A stretch of 64,000 bases of DNA from Uloborus plumipes. Its lineage: Eukaryota; Arthropoda; Arachnida; Araneae; Uloboridae. The position numbers were made by a program, and so were the translations under genes. The notes beneath the pieces were generated by a model. The model had not been told where the DNA came from. It ran no database searches and saw only the letters and a list, made by a program, of their open reading frames with translations. Positions 22,425 to 35,040 of the stretch are shown here, in pieces. Positions within the stretch are counted from its first letter, which is position 1; every line of letters starts with the position of its first letter. The stretch covers positions 102,067-166,066 of the forward strand of contig JAXGGA010001173.1 of NCBI GenBank assembly GCA_038373865.1. Direction: 5' to 3'.

Positions 22425-23353
22425 TCTCTATATATTAAAAAAAAGTAAGCTCAAAGATATCGTGAAAGAATTTTTGTGGCTGGCCTGCGTCCAGGCGGCC
22501 CCAAAGCACCTACACAGACTTGGAGCCATTTTTCTCAATTTCAAATTAGTTTTTTTCATTAATTTTTTAAGCATAAATTTCACATATTTCAATAAATTAG
22601 GGGGCGAAAAAATCCCCCCCACCCCTAATGTTATATGTCGTTGGAATTTTTTTTTTCTAAAAAAGATGTTTGTTTGATTTCTCTCTGTTAATTATAACAG
22701 ATAAAAGACATTCTAATCTAGCCATTTTTCAAGGCTCACCTCAAGCAAAATTATACTACATTCAACCAAACTGCTCCAAAACTTTTTCAATAAGGTCGTG
22801 TTCGATTAGAAAAACAGGTAACTCTTCGTTTTGCTTATTGCTCGTCTTAATTCAACAAAATATACACGATTGCTTTTATCGCATATTTTCTTTATTATTT
22901 TTTTTTAACATTTAAGAAAGGTTGTCATTCTTTCCGTCATTTATTTTGTTTACGTGATTTCATATGAATTACATTGCGTGTTTGAGTGAATTTTTTTCTG
23001 CGAGGGAAAGGAACTGGATTTTCTGATTGGGCTAGATATTTTTCTATGTGCTTAAATTATGTACATATTTTTTAATTTTTTATATCAGGATAGGGGGTGA
23101 GGGTCCGTAAAGGAACGGTTACTGTGCTTTTAAAGGGTATGTGAGCATTTCAGTTATAGAAAATGATTGTTTTACATCAAGATGGGGGGGGGGGGAGTAT
23201 TTTCTTTTCCAGTGGAGACGCCGTATTCGACGGCATGTAGTCGATTTGACTCCAAGCCACCAGAAGCAGGTTGTTGATCGAGCCGCCTAAGGCGGTGAGG
23301 AGGCGACGAATGGGGGTTGGTGAGCAAAGCGAGCAGGGGGCGGAGCCCCCTAG
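22425..23353 (+). mobile_element. non-autonomous Helitron
   Basis: The 5' end TCTCTATATATTAAAAAAAA follows an A. The 3' end has a GGGGG-CGGAG-CCCCC hairpin (23336-23350) running into CTAG (23350-23353) and then T. A second hairpin, CCGCC-TAA-GGCGG, lies at 23283-23295. These are standard Helitron termini (A/T target, no inverted repeats). The 105-codon frame inside has no Rep or helicase motif. Confidence 0.75.
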
Positions 23354-25051
23354 TATTTTAAAAGAAATTACTTGTAAAAATAAACATAAAAAGGGGTAAG
23401 GACAGGCGTGTGCGAAACAATCGGATAAAATACTTCTAAAATATCCTTTCCTTTTTTTTTATTTCCTTAAAAATAATAAAGAAAGAATCGCAAACGCGAG
23501 TTCGCACTAAAATTTCGGCTTTTACGCCACGGGTACCCTGTCATGTACTCTATCAAAAACTTGCGGGTATTCTAGGATAAATATTTTACAAAGAAACATT
23601 TCAGCAAATATCTCAATTATAAACCATGGTTATATACTCATTGAAGAATCCGTGTTAGTTTTAACAATAACGAGAAAATATCATAAACGAGGTATATTTT
23701 ATAAACTGCATATCGAACTACTACTCTAATACAATAAAACACCTTACATGTAAGCTGTTGTGATTTTTATTAAATCAGAGTGCTTTTCTTCTTATAAACT
23801 TTACTAAACATGGTTCATTTTAGTAATTGTGAAAATTTAGTAATTGTGAATTTGTGCGGGCAAAGCAAGGAGACAGATCACAGTAGTCACTACTGCTGGT
23901 GATGAAAAGATGCTTGCAATTTGAGCGCCCTTATAGTTTTAACTAAAATTTGAGTCCTGGAAGTTCAGAAACTTTACTTAAAGAACAAAAAGAATAGTTT
24001 AAACAATGACTTTAAAAGTTTCCTAGAATGTAAATCTGCTCTAACCGGCAAGTTTTGGAAGTTGGATCTTGTAACCGATGTGTCAGTAGAAATGATGTTA
24101 AAAACGAGTTCGGTTAGATACATTCCATTATCAACTGACATTTTATTTTTCTGTCCGTCATTTTTTTTCTAAATACCTAGGGATACAACCAAGTAATGTT
24201 ATATGGCATCATCAAAACGCATTGGAGTTAAACTTAAATGGACTGCACAATTGAACGAAGCATTGCATTTGTAAAATCACTCTTTAATAATAGTAAAACG
24301 TATATGGAAAATGTTTTTAAACGTGATGTGGTGATGTCATTTGGATAGCAAAACTACGCGATTTGTCCCCGTTTTACCTTATTTTCAAGTATTATCGTTA
24401 GGCTGAGGTACACCTGGATTAGGAAGCTCAAAGAGTAGAGTAGAGTTAAAGAAGAAAGTTATGAAAACATTTATAAACTTTACCAAAAGTAATATCAACA
24501 TATTGGGGCCCATTTTGCGTAATATATAAAAATCGAGAACTTATTTGTCACATGTTTAATTTGATGTGCGATTTCATATTACTACTATAAGATAAAGCGA
24601 GCACATTCAACTATTAAAAGAATGAAGTATTAATGAAAAAACTGAAACACACTCCATTTTATGTGTCTGATAGAAACATACGTATTCCCTTTTGTCAAAT
24701 CCCGACAACGATTTTTCTGCATGTATGTTTTTACATACATGCCTGACATTCCTTTAATCACAGTAACATAATAACCGGTGATCAATGCATCATCAGACAT
24801 TTTATCAGGAAAATGAATCGCCGAGGGAGAAAAAAGGCCTCAAAGGGACATTCGTTCTTTTGTATCATTGATTGCCGTATTCTCCTGGATGTCATAACAC
24901 TGCGGTACATATCGTTATGTCTCATAAATTCTGGGAGTGTGAGGGGGGACAAAGGAATTGCCGCACAATCTTCTCACAAGCACCATACACCCAAGAATCG
25001 TTCAGTGTCGGTGCACCAGTGCTGTCGGAGGGTAATGAAAACATTAGATCA

Positions 25052-25065
25052 GTTGTCATGGCAAC
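25052..25065 (+). promoter_or_regulatory. RFX-type X-box
   Basis: GTTGTCATGGCAAC matches GTHNYYATRRNAAC and is nearly a perfect dyad. On the minus strand it is preceded by GATGCG, like the other two sites. It is followed at once by TTCCAGCACGAAC, whose core also occurs near the site at 13007. It lies in the GC-richer island 24810-25250 where several reading frames stay open; no gene is assigned. Confidence 0.45.
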
Positions 25066-28000
25066 GCATCTTCCAGCACGAACCCATAGGAACTTGCGAG
25101 GGAAGGGAAGTGAAGAGAAGAAAAAAAAACTTTCTTTGCTCGATCGAAGTTCTGCCTCCTCGAGGGCACTCATAAAAGATCTTGTAAAATTTACGGCAAC
25201 TTCAGCTGTAAAAGTAGTTTTCGTGTTTACTTCAAAGTGAAGCACAAGCTGCGTTCATGTAAAATTGGTAAGATTTTGACCACGACTTTTGAAGGCTTTG
25301 AGTGTTTCAAAAATCAATTGCGGATCAAAATGATGTTGTTAAATCGTGTGATAACTTAAATATAGATGGTAATTGAGTATAAATTTTATTGCGAATGCAT
25401 TCCTTTTGAGACTATTAAATATATTTCAGTAATTTATCGTTTTTTCAGTAAACAAGGAAATAACTTATTTGAAAATTACTTATTTACCATGTTTTTTTCT
25501 CGTCGGCAAGCACTTTGAGATTGGTAGTTAACAGTCACGTAAGTCTCTTTAATTTGAAAAAATACTACGTTCACCGGAAAATCATTTTCATTTCTAAAGA
25601 AATTTCGAATTCAACCAAGAATTTCAAGGGAAAAGAAAAATTTAGTGAAATTTTTTCAACGAAGTTGAATAGGAAATATAATTGATTTCTTATTTATTTA
25701 TTTATTTTTTAACAGGTGTGAAATTTTCATATGTTACTCTAATGAAGAAGGGTGTTTTCCATCAAAAATTTAGACATGACTATGTACAAAAATATATATA
25801 AAAAAGAAAAAAGTGAGGTTTTAAAAAAAAATATTAAATTCAAAAAAGAAAAGCATTACCTTCCATAACAGAATAACAGCCCAATTAAAAGAATAGCCAT
25901 AAAATGTTTTACACCTGTTCGATGCTGCAAGTACATTACAACCAGAGATTAGAATAATAATAAAAGCGGGTAAAGTTTCGAGTCTGACAGCCTCTGTCAA
26001 GTCAAAAACCAACGCTGCCACGTTAAACAATAACAGAAAATAGAAAAGATATATTTAAAACAAGATGTTTATCTACTATTTAAAGAAAATTAAATTCGGT
26101 TTTAGGTATAAGGGTAATCTCGCTATTTAGGAAATTTGGAAGAAGAAGTCAATTAATCCCAATTCCCCGGATTTTAGAAATAATAATTGGGTTTGTATTT
26201 CTCCCCTATAAAATGTATGACATAAATAGCCCCCCCCCCCCGGGTTCAAATTTTGAAATGACGAGTATGTGTGAAGAAGACTTTATCTCCATAAAACCCT
26301 GCCCTGACTGACTATTGATTAGTATAAAAAAGTCGTAAAGTTAAATTCTGTGGCAAGAAGGAAATATTTATTAAAAAAAACACCGGTATTAATAGAAAAA
26401 GTGCAAAATGAATGAATCAATCTTCCCTTCAACTAAATGTATGCATGCAGTTATGGTAATAATAGTGTTCAATAAAATTTTTTATATAAGTGCCTTAAAA
26501 CGGGAAAATCAGTATATTTTTAAGATTTAACTTAATTACAAAAAAGTCATTAAAAATGTGTTTTTAATTTGATTTTTTGTGTGAAAATTTCGCTTTAGCT
26601 TCCTTCTTGATATTCCAAGCAAAAACAAAACATGTTGAACAGTTTGTGTTTCTACATATAACTTTTAAGAGGTGTTTTGATTCACTCCACTGATAGGAGT
26701 GAGTTAGAACACATGTTTTTTTTTTTTTTTTTTCTATTTAACCTTTAATGAACTAAACAAAAATGAGTAGTATTGATGGAGGATAATAAGACCTGACTAA
26801 TAAAGTTTTTATTTTCTATATCAGTAAACGTATGATTTGTGAAAAATTAGAAATGATCTCCATTTATGAAAGATTAAAATTGATTTTTACTACATGCATT
26901 TGAATGGAAAAGCAAAGATTTATTATAAATTTAACTTACTCATGCCGTCCATAAAAGTTACCGTGCTCTTAAAACTAGTAGATGTTCGGATGTTGCGGCT
27001 TTGCCCTTCATAACATCTTTTGAGAGTAACGCTACCTATTCTATATTTTCTTAAAATCTCCACATTTTGGAGACCTCTTTGTAAAATCTCCCTAAGTATT
27101 CATTGTTGTCTGCATAAGGTCTTTGACTTTTTCACATGATTTTTACTACAAAGAAGGGGAGCAGAAATCTTTTTTAATCTGGAACTTTCTGATATTCTAA
27201 GATATGATTCCTCATCAGAAATTGCGGACAGTGAAATCCTTATCCCTGCTTGGCGAAAAAAAGAGCTGAAATCTTTGGATTTTTCAAACAAATCCCTTGG
27301 TTTCTCTTTTGTCTTTTTAATAAGTTGAATTAAAACAACAGAACAAAGTATTTCTATAAACCACCATTCCCTATTCCATGTCATTGTTATTGTTTTTATT
27401 TTATCACACAATTATTTTATCACACAATTTTAAGCGTTGTCATTTATAATCAGTACTCTGTTGCTCAGATATATTCATAACTGAAAAATCTTTGTATTTT
27501 ACTTAAAATACAAAAAAGCTTACAATTACGTAAAAAATGTTGCAGATGAAGAAAACATAAATTTTATTAGCGTTGCACGTGCAGCCTTCCTCACAACCCA
27601 ACAGTGTTGCCAAAATGACGAAAGTAAATTTCTCCTACTTCTACCTTTCGAAAAAAAATCAGCAGCCAAAAATACCCAGCCGCATATTTATGGAGAATGT
27701 CTTTGTATGATCAAAAATTTTCGTTCCGAATAGACTTTGCTGTCCCAGCACACCTTGTTTTACGGTATACATAAAGCATTGCTTCCACAACGCAGTTTCG
27801 GTTTAGACTTGAACATATAAATTTTTACTCCAACTTTATTTCAAAGCTGTTAAGTTTTTCTTTTGTAAAGATAAGTAGGGTACTGCCTCCTCCCTTTTGC
27901 CCTGTGCTGTTGAACTGGCAGATTACAGTACAAACTCTGTAACTTCAAACGAAAAACCTTATTTTTTAAACTATGTTAGTTATTTTTAAACTGTGTACTG

Positions 28001-30076
28001 CAACTGTAGCATATTGAGCACTCCTTAAATTAATTCACTTAAATTCGCTTAGCTGTTGAAATTAATTCATTAAATCTCGATAAAATGCTCAGCACAGCGA
28101 AATATCGATCGAAACGTCAAGACAACATTAAGTTAAAATCTGAGAAATTTCTTTTTTGGAAAACAGTCGGAAAGTTTCGAAAAAAGTGGGGATAGAAAGA
28201 GTCAGAAATAAAAATAAATCTCGAGCTGTTCACAACTGCAGGAGTTAGATAAAAAAAGAGACAGCACTTTATAGATGACAGTTTGTTGAAACTTAAGGCA
28301 CAAACCTTTTCTCTTCTGTTAAAAATGTTTTTTTTTCGTTTGGAGACAAGTATGCTAAACCTTAAATGATGATCCCTCGCTTCTGGCATAAAAGTTTGTT
28401 ATAAAACGAGTCGCTACATTTTATTTACAGATTTACTGTTGCCGAAAATATTTGACCTCTATAGCAAAATTTTATTTTTAAGGAACATATCAGATGATTT
28501 TTTTTGACAAAACAGCTTTTCTATGACTTTAATTTTTAGCATCAGACTTTTTTATTTTTTTAATTATTTATTTATTTGTTTAGTTAGTTATTTTTTTAGA
28601 TTCGATTTAATTGTAGCTCAATTTTGAAATCAATAAAAATAGAGAGTTATAATTAGTTGTCGACATCCTCTTGCTGCTGAAAATACTTAACATTCGATTC
28701 ATTTTTTTAAAAGTGTGTTTTAAACTTTTTTGTACTGTATTTCTTAACTAAAGCAAGAGTCAATTAAAGACAATTCAATGTGGAATACATAATACGTTAT
28801 ACTATAAAAGGAGATATTTAGGAAAAGCAGCATTCAATAACGTTTTGCACCCTACGAAGTTCTTATACTTTTCTTAACGTTTGTAGGACTGAGTAGCTTT
28901 ATAACTTGAAAAAACCAGTAATAATGCAAAAAAATATTTTTTTTAATACCGTTCCCTTTTCAAGTCCTTACCCATGTGGGTCAAAAACTATTGCAGAAGT
29001 TTTCACCAAAAAAAAAAACATAAATCATTGGCAACGGATTTTCAACTGTGTCTTGAAAGTTTTATGCTTTTCTGAAGCTCAAATTACTTAGCGATGACTA
29101 AGCTTAAAACTTTCTACTTTTTTTTTTTTTTTTTTCTCTTTTGACGTTGAAAAAAAAAAAACAACGCAGTAAATGGAAGTGTCTAATCCCAGCAGTTCAC
29201 TTTTCAGCTCAGCCTCACGAAACTTTCTTTTGAGACAAAATAGTTAACGGGCAATTTACCCAAGGCCTTAACTTTTAATTTCCTGTAAGTCTTCGTGATT
29301 CTTTTCCCATTTGGTGTTCTCCTCGTTGAATGAATAAACGGCCCAGCGCCATTTTATTGTTGATCTTTTCTACTGCTGGGGATCTCCATTAAGTTCATTT
29401 CTCTGAAAGACCTTTTTTCAAATATGCAAGCAAATTGCTTTTCTCGAAGCACTTCTGTTTAAAGAGGGAAGTATGTTTATTTCCAAACTGTATTGATTTT
29501 ATACATGAAAAGAAACAGTAACTACATATCTTCAAAGCAGAGTATGAATATTAAAGCTTATAAAGCAGGAAACAAACTGAGTGGTATTTATGTTTAGTTA
29601 CTTGAAATTTCACTGATGTTAAACAAATTTTACTATTTAGATGATTTTACTTTTGCAGCAGTGAATGCTTGTTTTTTGATGCAACAATTTAAAATTTGAA
29701 ATAATACATACTGCACTTAGGTCTATTAAAAAAAAGTTTCTTTCTTTTATCAAGACTTAACATTAAACAATTAATGTATAACTGATTATAATGCAGAAAA
29801 TTCATATGCTCGTGTTAATGATTTATGTATTTCAGTAAACTAGAAATTAAACTACTTAAGAGCAATAATCTGAGAAACTGTCACGACGAGCATTATGAGG
29901 TGATTCATGACCTCTCAGATTTTCTCCCAAAAATTACCAAATGTTTATTATCTTATTGAAAGACCAAATCCAGAATGTTTTGCTCTAAAGTTGAGTTAAT
30001 TAGTTTTTATGGACCCCTAAAGATGAAGGTGCGGCATCAAAAATTAAGCGGATTTTCAAGACATGGAATAGCAACT

Positions 30077-30113
<37 letters not shown>
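30077..30113. repeat. (AAT)n microsatellite
   Basis: About 12 uninterrupted AAT/TAA units. The preceding AATAGCAACTTTAATAATAA recurs at about 30989-31008. Confidence 0.95.
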
Positions 30114-30114
<1 letters not shown>

Positions 30115-31047
30115 CAAAGCCTTAACATCAAGCAATGAACGCTTAACCTATCACAATGCAACAAATTCATGCAATCATTAAAGCATTTTCTATCGTTCAG
30201 TGAAATGGAAATTGAGTTATTGAGTCTTCTAAGTTCCGACAATCAGTTAGATAGTTAACATTTGTGTGAAATACTTTTATCCATTTAGTCGAGCTACATT
30301 ATCAGTCAATTATTTCAAATCACTTGTCGCAATTAGCTGTAATTGAATCTGTTCGACTCTGAGTTAGAAGGGGTGTCACCAAGTTTCCCATTGGCTCTGG
30401 TGTATTAATTTAAATGCGCACTATGCTTATGTCCTTCCGACAAAGTTTTCTCCGTATCCAGCGCTTTAATTGGATTGATCCATCACTCGATCCCTAATCC
30501 AACATGGTCTTGATGTATTTCCATGTTCCCTTCATAAGTGGGAAGGGACCGGTGTTGCTCCCTCGCACGTTGCTTCAAAAACGTGTTGCCTCAAACTATG
30601 TAGGCTGGAGACTGGGGAATAGGGATCTAGAAAATATCGATCCCTGGAATAGTACTACTCTCCAGTTGCTTTCATTGGATGCTACTTCAAAGGAATTTTG
30701 TGTGTACAGGGCTGCCACAATTGGCGGTGAGGTGTGAACTCGAAATTGAAATCCTTTTTAAAATAGTCCGTCTTGTTTAAAACAATTATTTTAAAAACTT
30801 GTTGAATACAGGTATTGATTGAAGCGATTAGGAGCTTTGTGAAGTACAAAAACGGTGAAAACTAAATTTTAAAAAGAAGGAAAAAAAAAACTTTAAAATG
30901 CAGATAATATTTGAGGGTATAATGAATATTTGATCGAATACAGAATACTCGACCAAAAATGAGGCAGAAAACCGAATGTTCGGGTGCCTAATAGCAACTT
31001 TAATAATAAAATAAAAAAAAAAAACAAATTATTGATAAACTTTTAAC

Positions 31048-31914
31048 CAGTGGTTGGTAAAACTACATTTCTTTTGTAGCGAACTACAACTACAACTACT
31101 TTGCTATAAATGTAGTTAACTACAACTACTTTTTTTTAAATGTAGCGACTACAAACTACTTTTGAATTGTAGGCGCTACTTCGCTACTTTTTAAAAAATA
31201 AATAAATAAAAAGCATACACCGTTTGAGGGTTGACCGAAAAAATCGAAAAGTGGTTTACATTAGTAAATTAACTCATTTGAATATGGAATAGAATTAGGA
31301 ATTGCCTTTGAATTTATTTGTTACTTTTCCTTTTTGTTCCCTTAAAATAAAAAAAAAGGTGCTAAAATTTGTCCTTTTAAGATTTTTTTTTTTACAATTT
31401 TTACGAATATTCGCCACAAGAAAGGATTCAAAAGTTAAAAGATTGAAAGAATTCAACCTTCAGCTTTTTTTTTTTTTTTAAATTTCTTGCCAGGGAACAC
31501 TTAGGAACATGAAAATCATTTGAAGGTTTTTTAAAATTATGATGCCAACTAAACCAATGACATCAAACATAGAATATATTTCGTGAAAATGATGTTATTC
31601 AAGATCAGCTCATACTTTTATGGTTCTTATTTCTCATTGCGTCCGCTGCTGTACTCGTGCAAGATTTGCTCCAGTCAGAGTCCATTAAACCTTGTTTTCT
31701 TCCTTCGTTCTCTTTTTTGAATTTTTATTTATTTATTTATTTATTTTTAATTTAAAAGTAGTTTCCAGGAATCGCTACAAACTACTATTTTTTTTGTATC
31801 GCGCTACTCACTACTCTACTTTTATTTTAAAGTAGTGTGCTACTCTACAAACTACTAAAAAATGTAGCTACTACAGTAGTTTCGCTACTTGTAGCGTGCT
31901 ACTTCCGACCACTG
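31048..31914. mobile_element. hAT element, non-autonomous, intact 8 bp duplication
   Basis: Left CAGTGGTTGGTAAAACTACA; right end in reverse CAGTGGTCGGAAGTAGCACG. Flanked by the perfect duplication CTTTTAAC (31040-31047 and 31915-31922), the 8 bp signature of hAT insertion. Both subterminal regions are packed with GTAGC/CTACAACTAC words. The centre is A/T-rich with ATTT repeats and no transposase. Confidence 0.88.
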
Positions 31915-32199
31915 CTTTTAACTGGTGAAAAATAAATGCAAGAAATATCTTTCTTATATTCGTTGTTCTACCAGCAATGTGTGTAGTAAAAAACTGTTTT
32001 CTGAGACAAAAATATCTTTAAAGATAAATGAAATAGAATTCTGACAGATAATATTGAAACTTTTTTTTTTTTCATTATTATTTAAATTTTCAAAGACATT
32101 TTTTAAATGCAATCTATAGCTTTTTGACCTTTTAAAAATAATTTACTTAAAATGCTTATGAATAAAAGTTACAATACTTTATACTTATATACCCTTTTT

Positions 32200-32369
32200 C
32201 AGGCCCGTCATTTAGGGGGCGGGGGGGTGCAATTTCCCCACCCCCTGACTTTGGGAAATCAATGTATTTGCATATAAGCGGGCGTGGTTTTTGATATTTT
32301 TTGGTAAATTTTATATTGTGTATACACCCTTTGCCCCCCCCCCCTGGAAAATGCAAAATGACGGGCCTG
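32200..32369. mobile_element. CAGGCCCGTCATTT MITE, copy 1
   Basis: Ends CAGGCCCGTCATTT on both sides in inverse. The interior (GGGGGC run, AATCAATGTATTTGCATATA, GGGCGTGGTTTTTG) matches the copy at 37409-37571 in reverse orientation. No clear target duplication here, unlike the other copy. Confidence 0.75.
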
Positions 32370-32685
32370 ATTTTATTTTTCTTCATGGGTTTTTATAAAT
32401 ACGTATGTATTATTCAAATCAAATTCATTTACTGTTTAAGTGGGAAATGTATAATCTGTTCATATGAAATTTTGTTGAATATACTACTGTCGGTATAAAT
32501 TTGGCAACTCAAATTAGTACATCTCAGTACGGATTTTTTTCTAATAATAAACTGCTGAAAACAATTTTACAATATTCTGTCTTTAGTATTTTAAATAGGC
32601 ATTTTAAAAATATATACCAGTAAAAGGTTTTGTAAATTTTGTATGTTCGGCAGGTTCAGCCCTCCGAACATTCTGTTAAAGCACG

Positions 32686-32735
32686 GATTTTGCCGAATTC
32701 CGAATCGTAACCGAATATTCGTTACATCCCAGAAA
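32686..32735. repeat. possible hAT-type terminus remnant
   Basis: CCGAATATTCGTTACATCCC resembles the end of GGGATGTAACGAATATTCGG-type hAT elements. A similarly styled fragment, CCGAATGTTCGGGTGCC, is at 30971-30987. Both are too degraded for boundaries. Confidence 0.3.
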
Positions 32736-33313
32736 AGAAATATGCTTTCGCAGCCAGTCAATACAAGAATTATTTTTCGCTCTTGAGAAAATGAAGCTGT
32801 CAAGAACATCTGAATTTAACAGTAGACGGATATTGATATAAATGTATTTTTTATGTGTGAGCCAGTTCGATCAAAAGAACAAATGGAGGGAGCTTTTTAA
32901 GGACAATTTATCAGGACCCGTGGTTTCCTGTTTTGCTAGTGTATTCTTAAGCATATATGTGTTCATATTACATCTATTTAAGAAACAGATCTTCAAAAAA
33001 AAAAAAAGGCTTCGCACCACTTATTTAGTTATTAGTAACTGAATAGTTCATAGATTGTTTACAAAAGGTTTGACAAATGCAACACTTCTTTGGATAATTA
33101 TAAATTTGTTCATTCAAATCACTGGGAAGTAAATTATCGCACTTGTACTCTTTTCTTTTCCCTTTGCGATTTCTTGTACGAAATAAGTTGAAAAACTGAC
33201 TCGATGCATTCAAGGATCCTACTTTTTCCAAGAAATCTATGTTGCTGGCAAAAAAATATGGAATAGCATCAATTTAATGAGTATGACTGATTCTGAAAAA
33301 TGTATTCTACTAA

Positions 33314-33909
33314 AGGGTCATTCTCTGGTGACTAACGTAACATTCAGAGCTGATTTTGTAACTGTTTCTACTTGTAACTCAATGGATAAAAAATATTTTA
33401 AAATTATGCTGGTGGATTTACAATGTATATGGTATCTATGTACCATTTCTGCTAAGAATTTAAAACAGAATTACTGACAGTAGATATTTTTTCAACCAAA
33501 ATAGCAGCGTGACTAACGTAACATTTTTGCAATCCCGAAAATGAATGCTCATGTTGTGAGGCAAACATTTCTTAAAGTTAAGCAAAAGGTTAAAAATTGA
33601 ATGCCATGTTTGAAAAATGTGTACAGTTGGCTTTTAAAAACATAAAACACATTTATTAAACCTTAATTTTTTTAGTCTTAAGTGTCACTTTTACTCAAGA
33701 TGGAGTGTGACTAACGTAACCATCGAATAAGAAGCAGTAAACACACTATAAACTATTTATTATCGCTAATCTCAGTGATAATTAGAATACTTTTTTATTT
33801 TTTTAATTTCTTATACTGTATGATTTTTATTCATTTATTTATTGATACTTTTTTCACTTCGGTATTTTTTTTTCTTCGGCTGAGGTTGACATTTCTATGG
33901 AATGACCCT
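33314..33909. mobile_element. MITE-like element with AGGGTCATTC ends and three GTGACTAACGTAAC boxes
   Basis: Left AGGGTCATTCTC and, in reverse from the right, AGGGTCATTCCA form short inverted ends. GTGACTAACGTAAC occurs three times in the same direction at 33328, 33509 and 33707. No coding frame of note. The superfamily is unknown to me. Confidence 0.55.
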
Positions 33910-34734
33910 AAACCAGTCAATAGCAAGCACTAAACTCAATTTATCTTTCTCCATAAGAACGATTTGATCAACCGCTATGCCATTAAATATAAACTGTAAA
34001 ACTGACTCTTTACCCCTCTGAGGAAAATTATTGTGTAAATAGCTATTTTAGTAGCGCATAATATGGAAATATTTAAATTTTATAATCCCAAAGTGGACAT
34101 TAACATCAGTTCGGATAACCAACATATCTCTTAAATAGAAATTGTTAGAGAGAGTTTGCATGTATCTTCCGTTTGAAGCAATGATTATTTTGGTATGAAC
34201 TACTTCACTTTGTTGCGTTAAAGAGCCTGGAAATTACTGTCGTTCTGTTCAATCAACTGGAGTTGTGATAAGTTTTTGTTTTGTCAATGTAATTACTTTC
34301 GTTATCAGCGAACTTTTGCAATTTAGTTTTAAACTTCCATTCACAGCTCAATACAAATCAGCTGGTTTTGACTCAAACTATCTGGAGGATTCAGATATTA
34401 GACATGTTCATGTTTTCATCACTTGAGAAGTGCTGTCCTGTATTGAAAAAGTAAAGGGCAAAAACCAGCAAATATTTCTTTCGTTTTCCTTTTTTTTGCA
34501 TTTTCGTCGTGTATTGTACTTTTAAGCTTTATTGTACAAGAGGTAAAATTTATTGTACAAGCTTGCTTGTTTGGTTTAGGCAGGAAGTAAGGCACGAAAA
34601 TAGATTATTAAAAGTTAATAGATTTTTAAAAACGTCAAATTGTAAAATTTCTCTGTTGTTAATGTAAGTTGCAAAACAAATTTCCTCAAATACAGTAAAA
34701 AACTACTTTTCGCAGGCTCTTTACCTTCTTGTAG
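33910..34734. other. unique AT-rich DNA, nothing recognised
   Basis: No coding frame, RNA or repeat structure is recognised apart from short duplicate words such as TTTATTGTACAAG near 34535-34560. Confidence 0.4.
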
Positions 34735-35040
34735 TAGTAAAGCGATTGGAACAAACAGAAATCAGTTGGTGCAATGGTCGAGCGAATATATTCCAGCACT
34801 TGTCAACACAATAGGCGTGATTCGGAAACATGAAAACGTAAGAGAAAAAAGAACTCTAGACGAGTGCTGAAAAACAAGAAGGAATTTCGGTGGAGTTGCC
34901 TCACCCTCCATACTCACCCGACATCACATAATTTCCCTTTACTCAGACAGCTTTCTGACGAAAAAAAAAAACTTTATTGCAATCCAAAATACCATCTCGA
35001 TTAATTTTTCTCCAAGATCAACGGATTTCTATCTATGATG
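34735..35040 (+). pseudogene. mariner transposase relic
   Basis: One frame reads VELPHPPYSPD at about 34890-34922, the very conserved block before the last catalytic Asp region of mariner transposases, followed by a stop and a decayed FPFTQTAF. Upstream, poorly preserved codons correspond to the usual DNARPH region. At least two in-frame stops. Terminal repeats were not found. The resemblance is short but characteristic. Confidence 0.55.

Larger units (their letters stand above)
23354..31039. other. long unique stretch, no gene recognised
   Basis: About 7.7 kb without a recognisable coding exon or element. It contains poly-T/poly-A runs (26717, 29118), an (AAT)n microsatellite (30077-30113), a palindrome GCATGTATG-TTTTTA-CATACATGC-like at 24720-24742, a GC-richer island with an X-box at 24810-25250, and conserved-looking islands at 29260-29420 and 30280-30500. 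Confidence 0.4.
31923..33313. other. spacer DNA, no gene seen
   Basis: Apart from the MITE and the hAT-like remnant listed separately, no coding frame or RNA is recognised. A small minus-strand frame runs through the MITE and is not a gene. Confidence 0.4.

Noticed and set aside
24813..25245. Overlapping 107-122 codon frames as a gene
   Set aside because: Three frames are open together over the same GC-richer DNA, as expected from composition; none has a recognisable domain.
32301..32498. Frame starting in the MITE with a Pro-rich stretch
   Set aside because: The Pro run is the MITE's poly-C tract.
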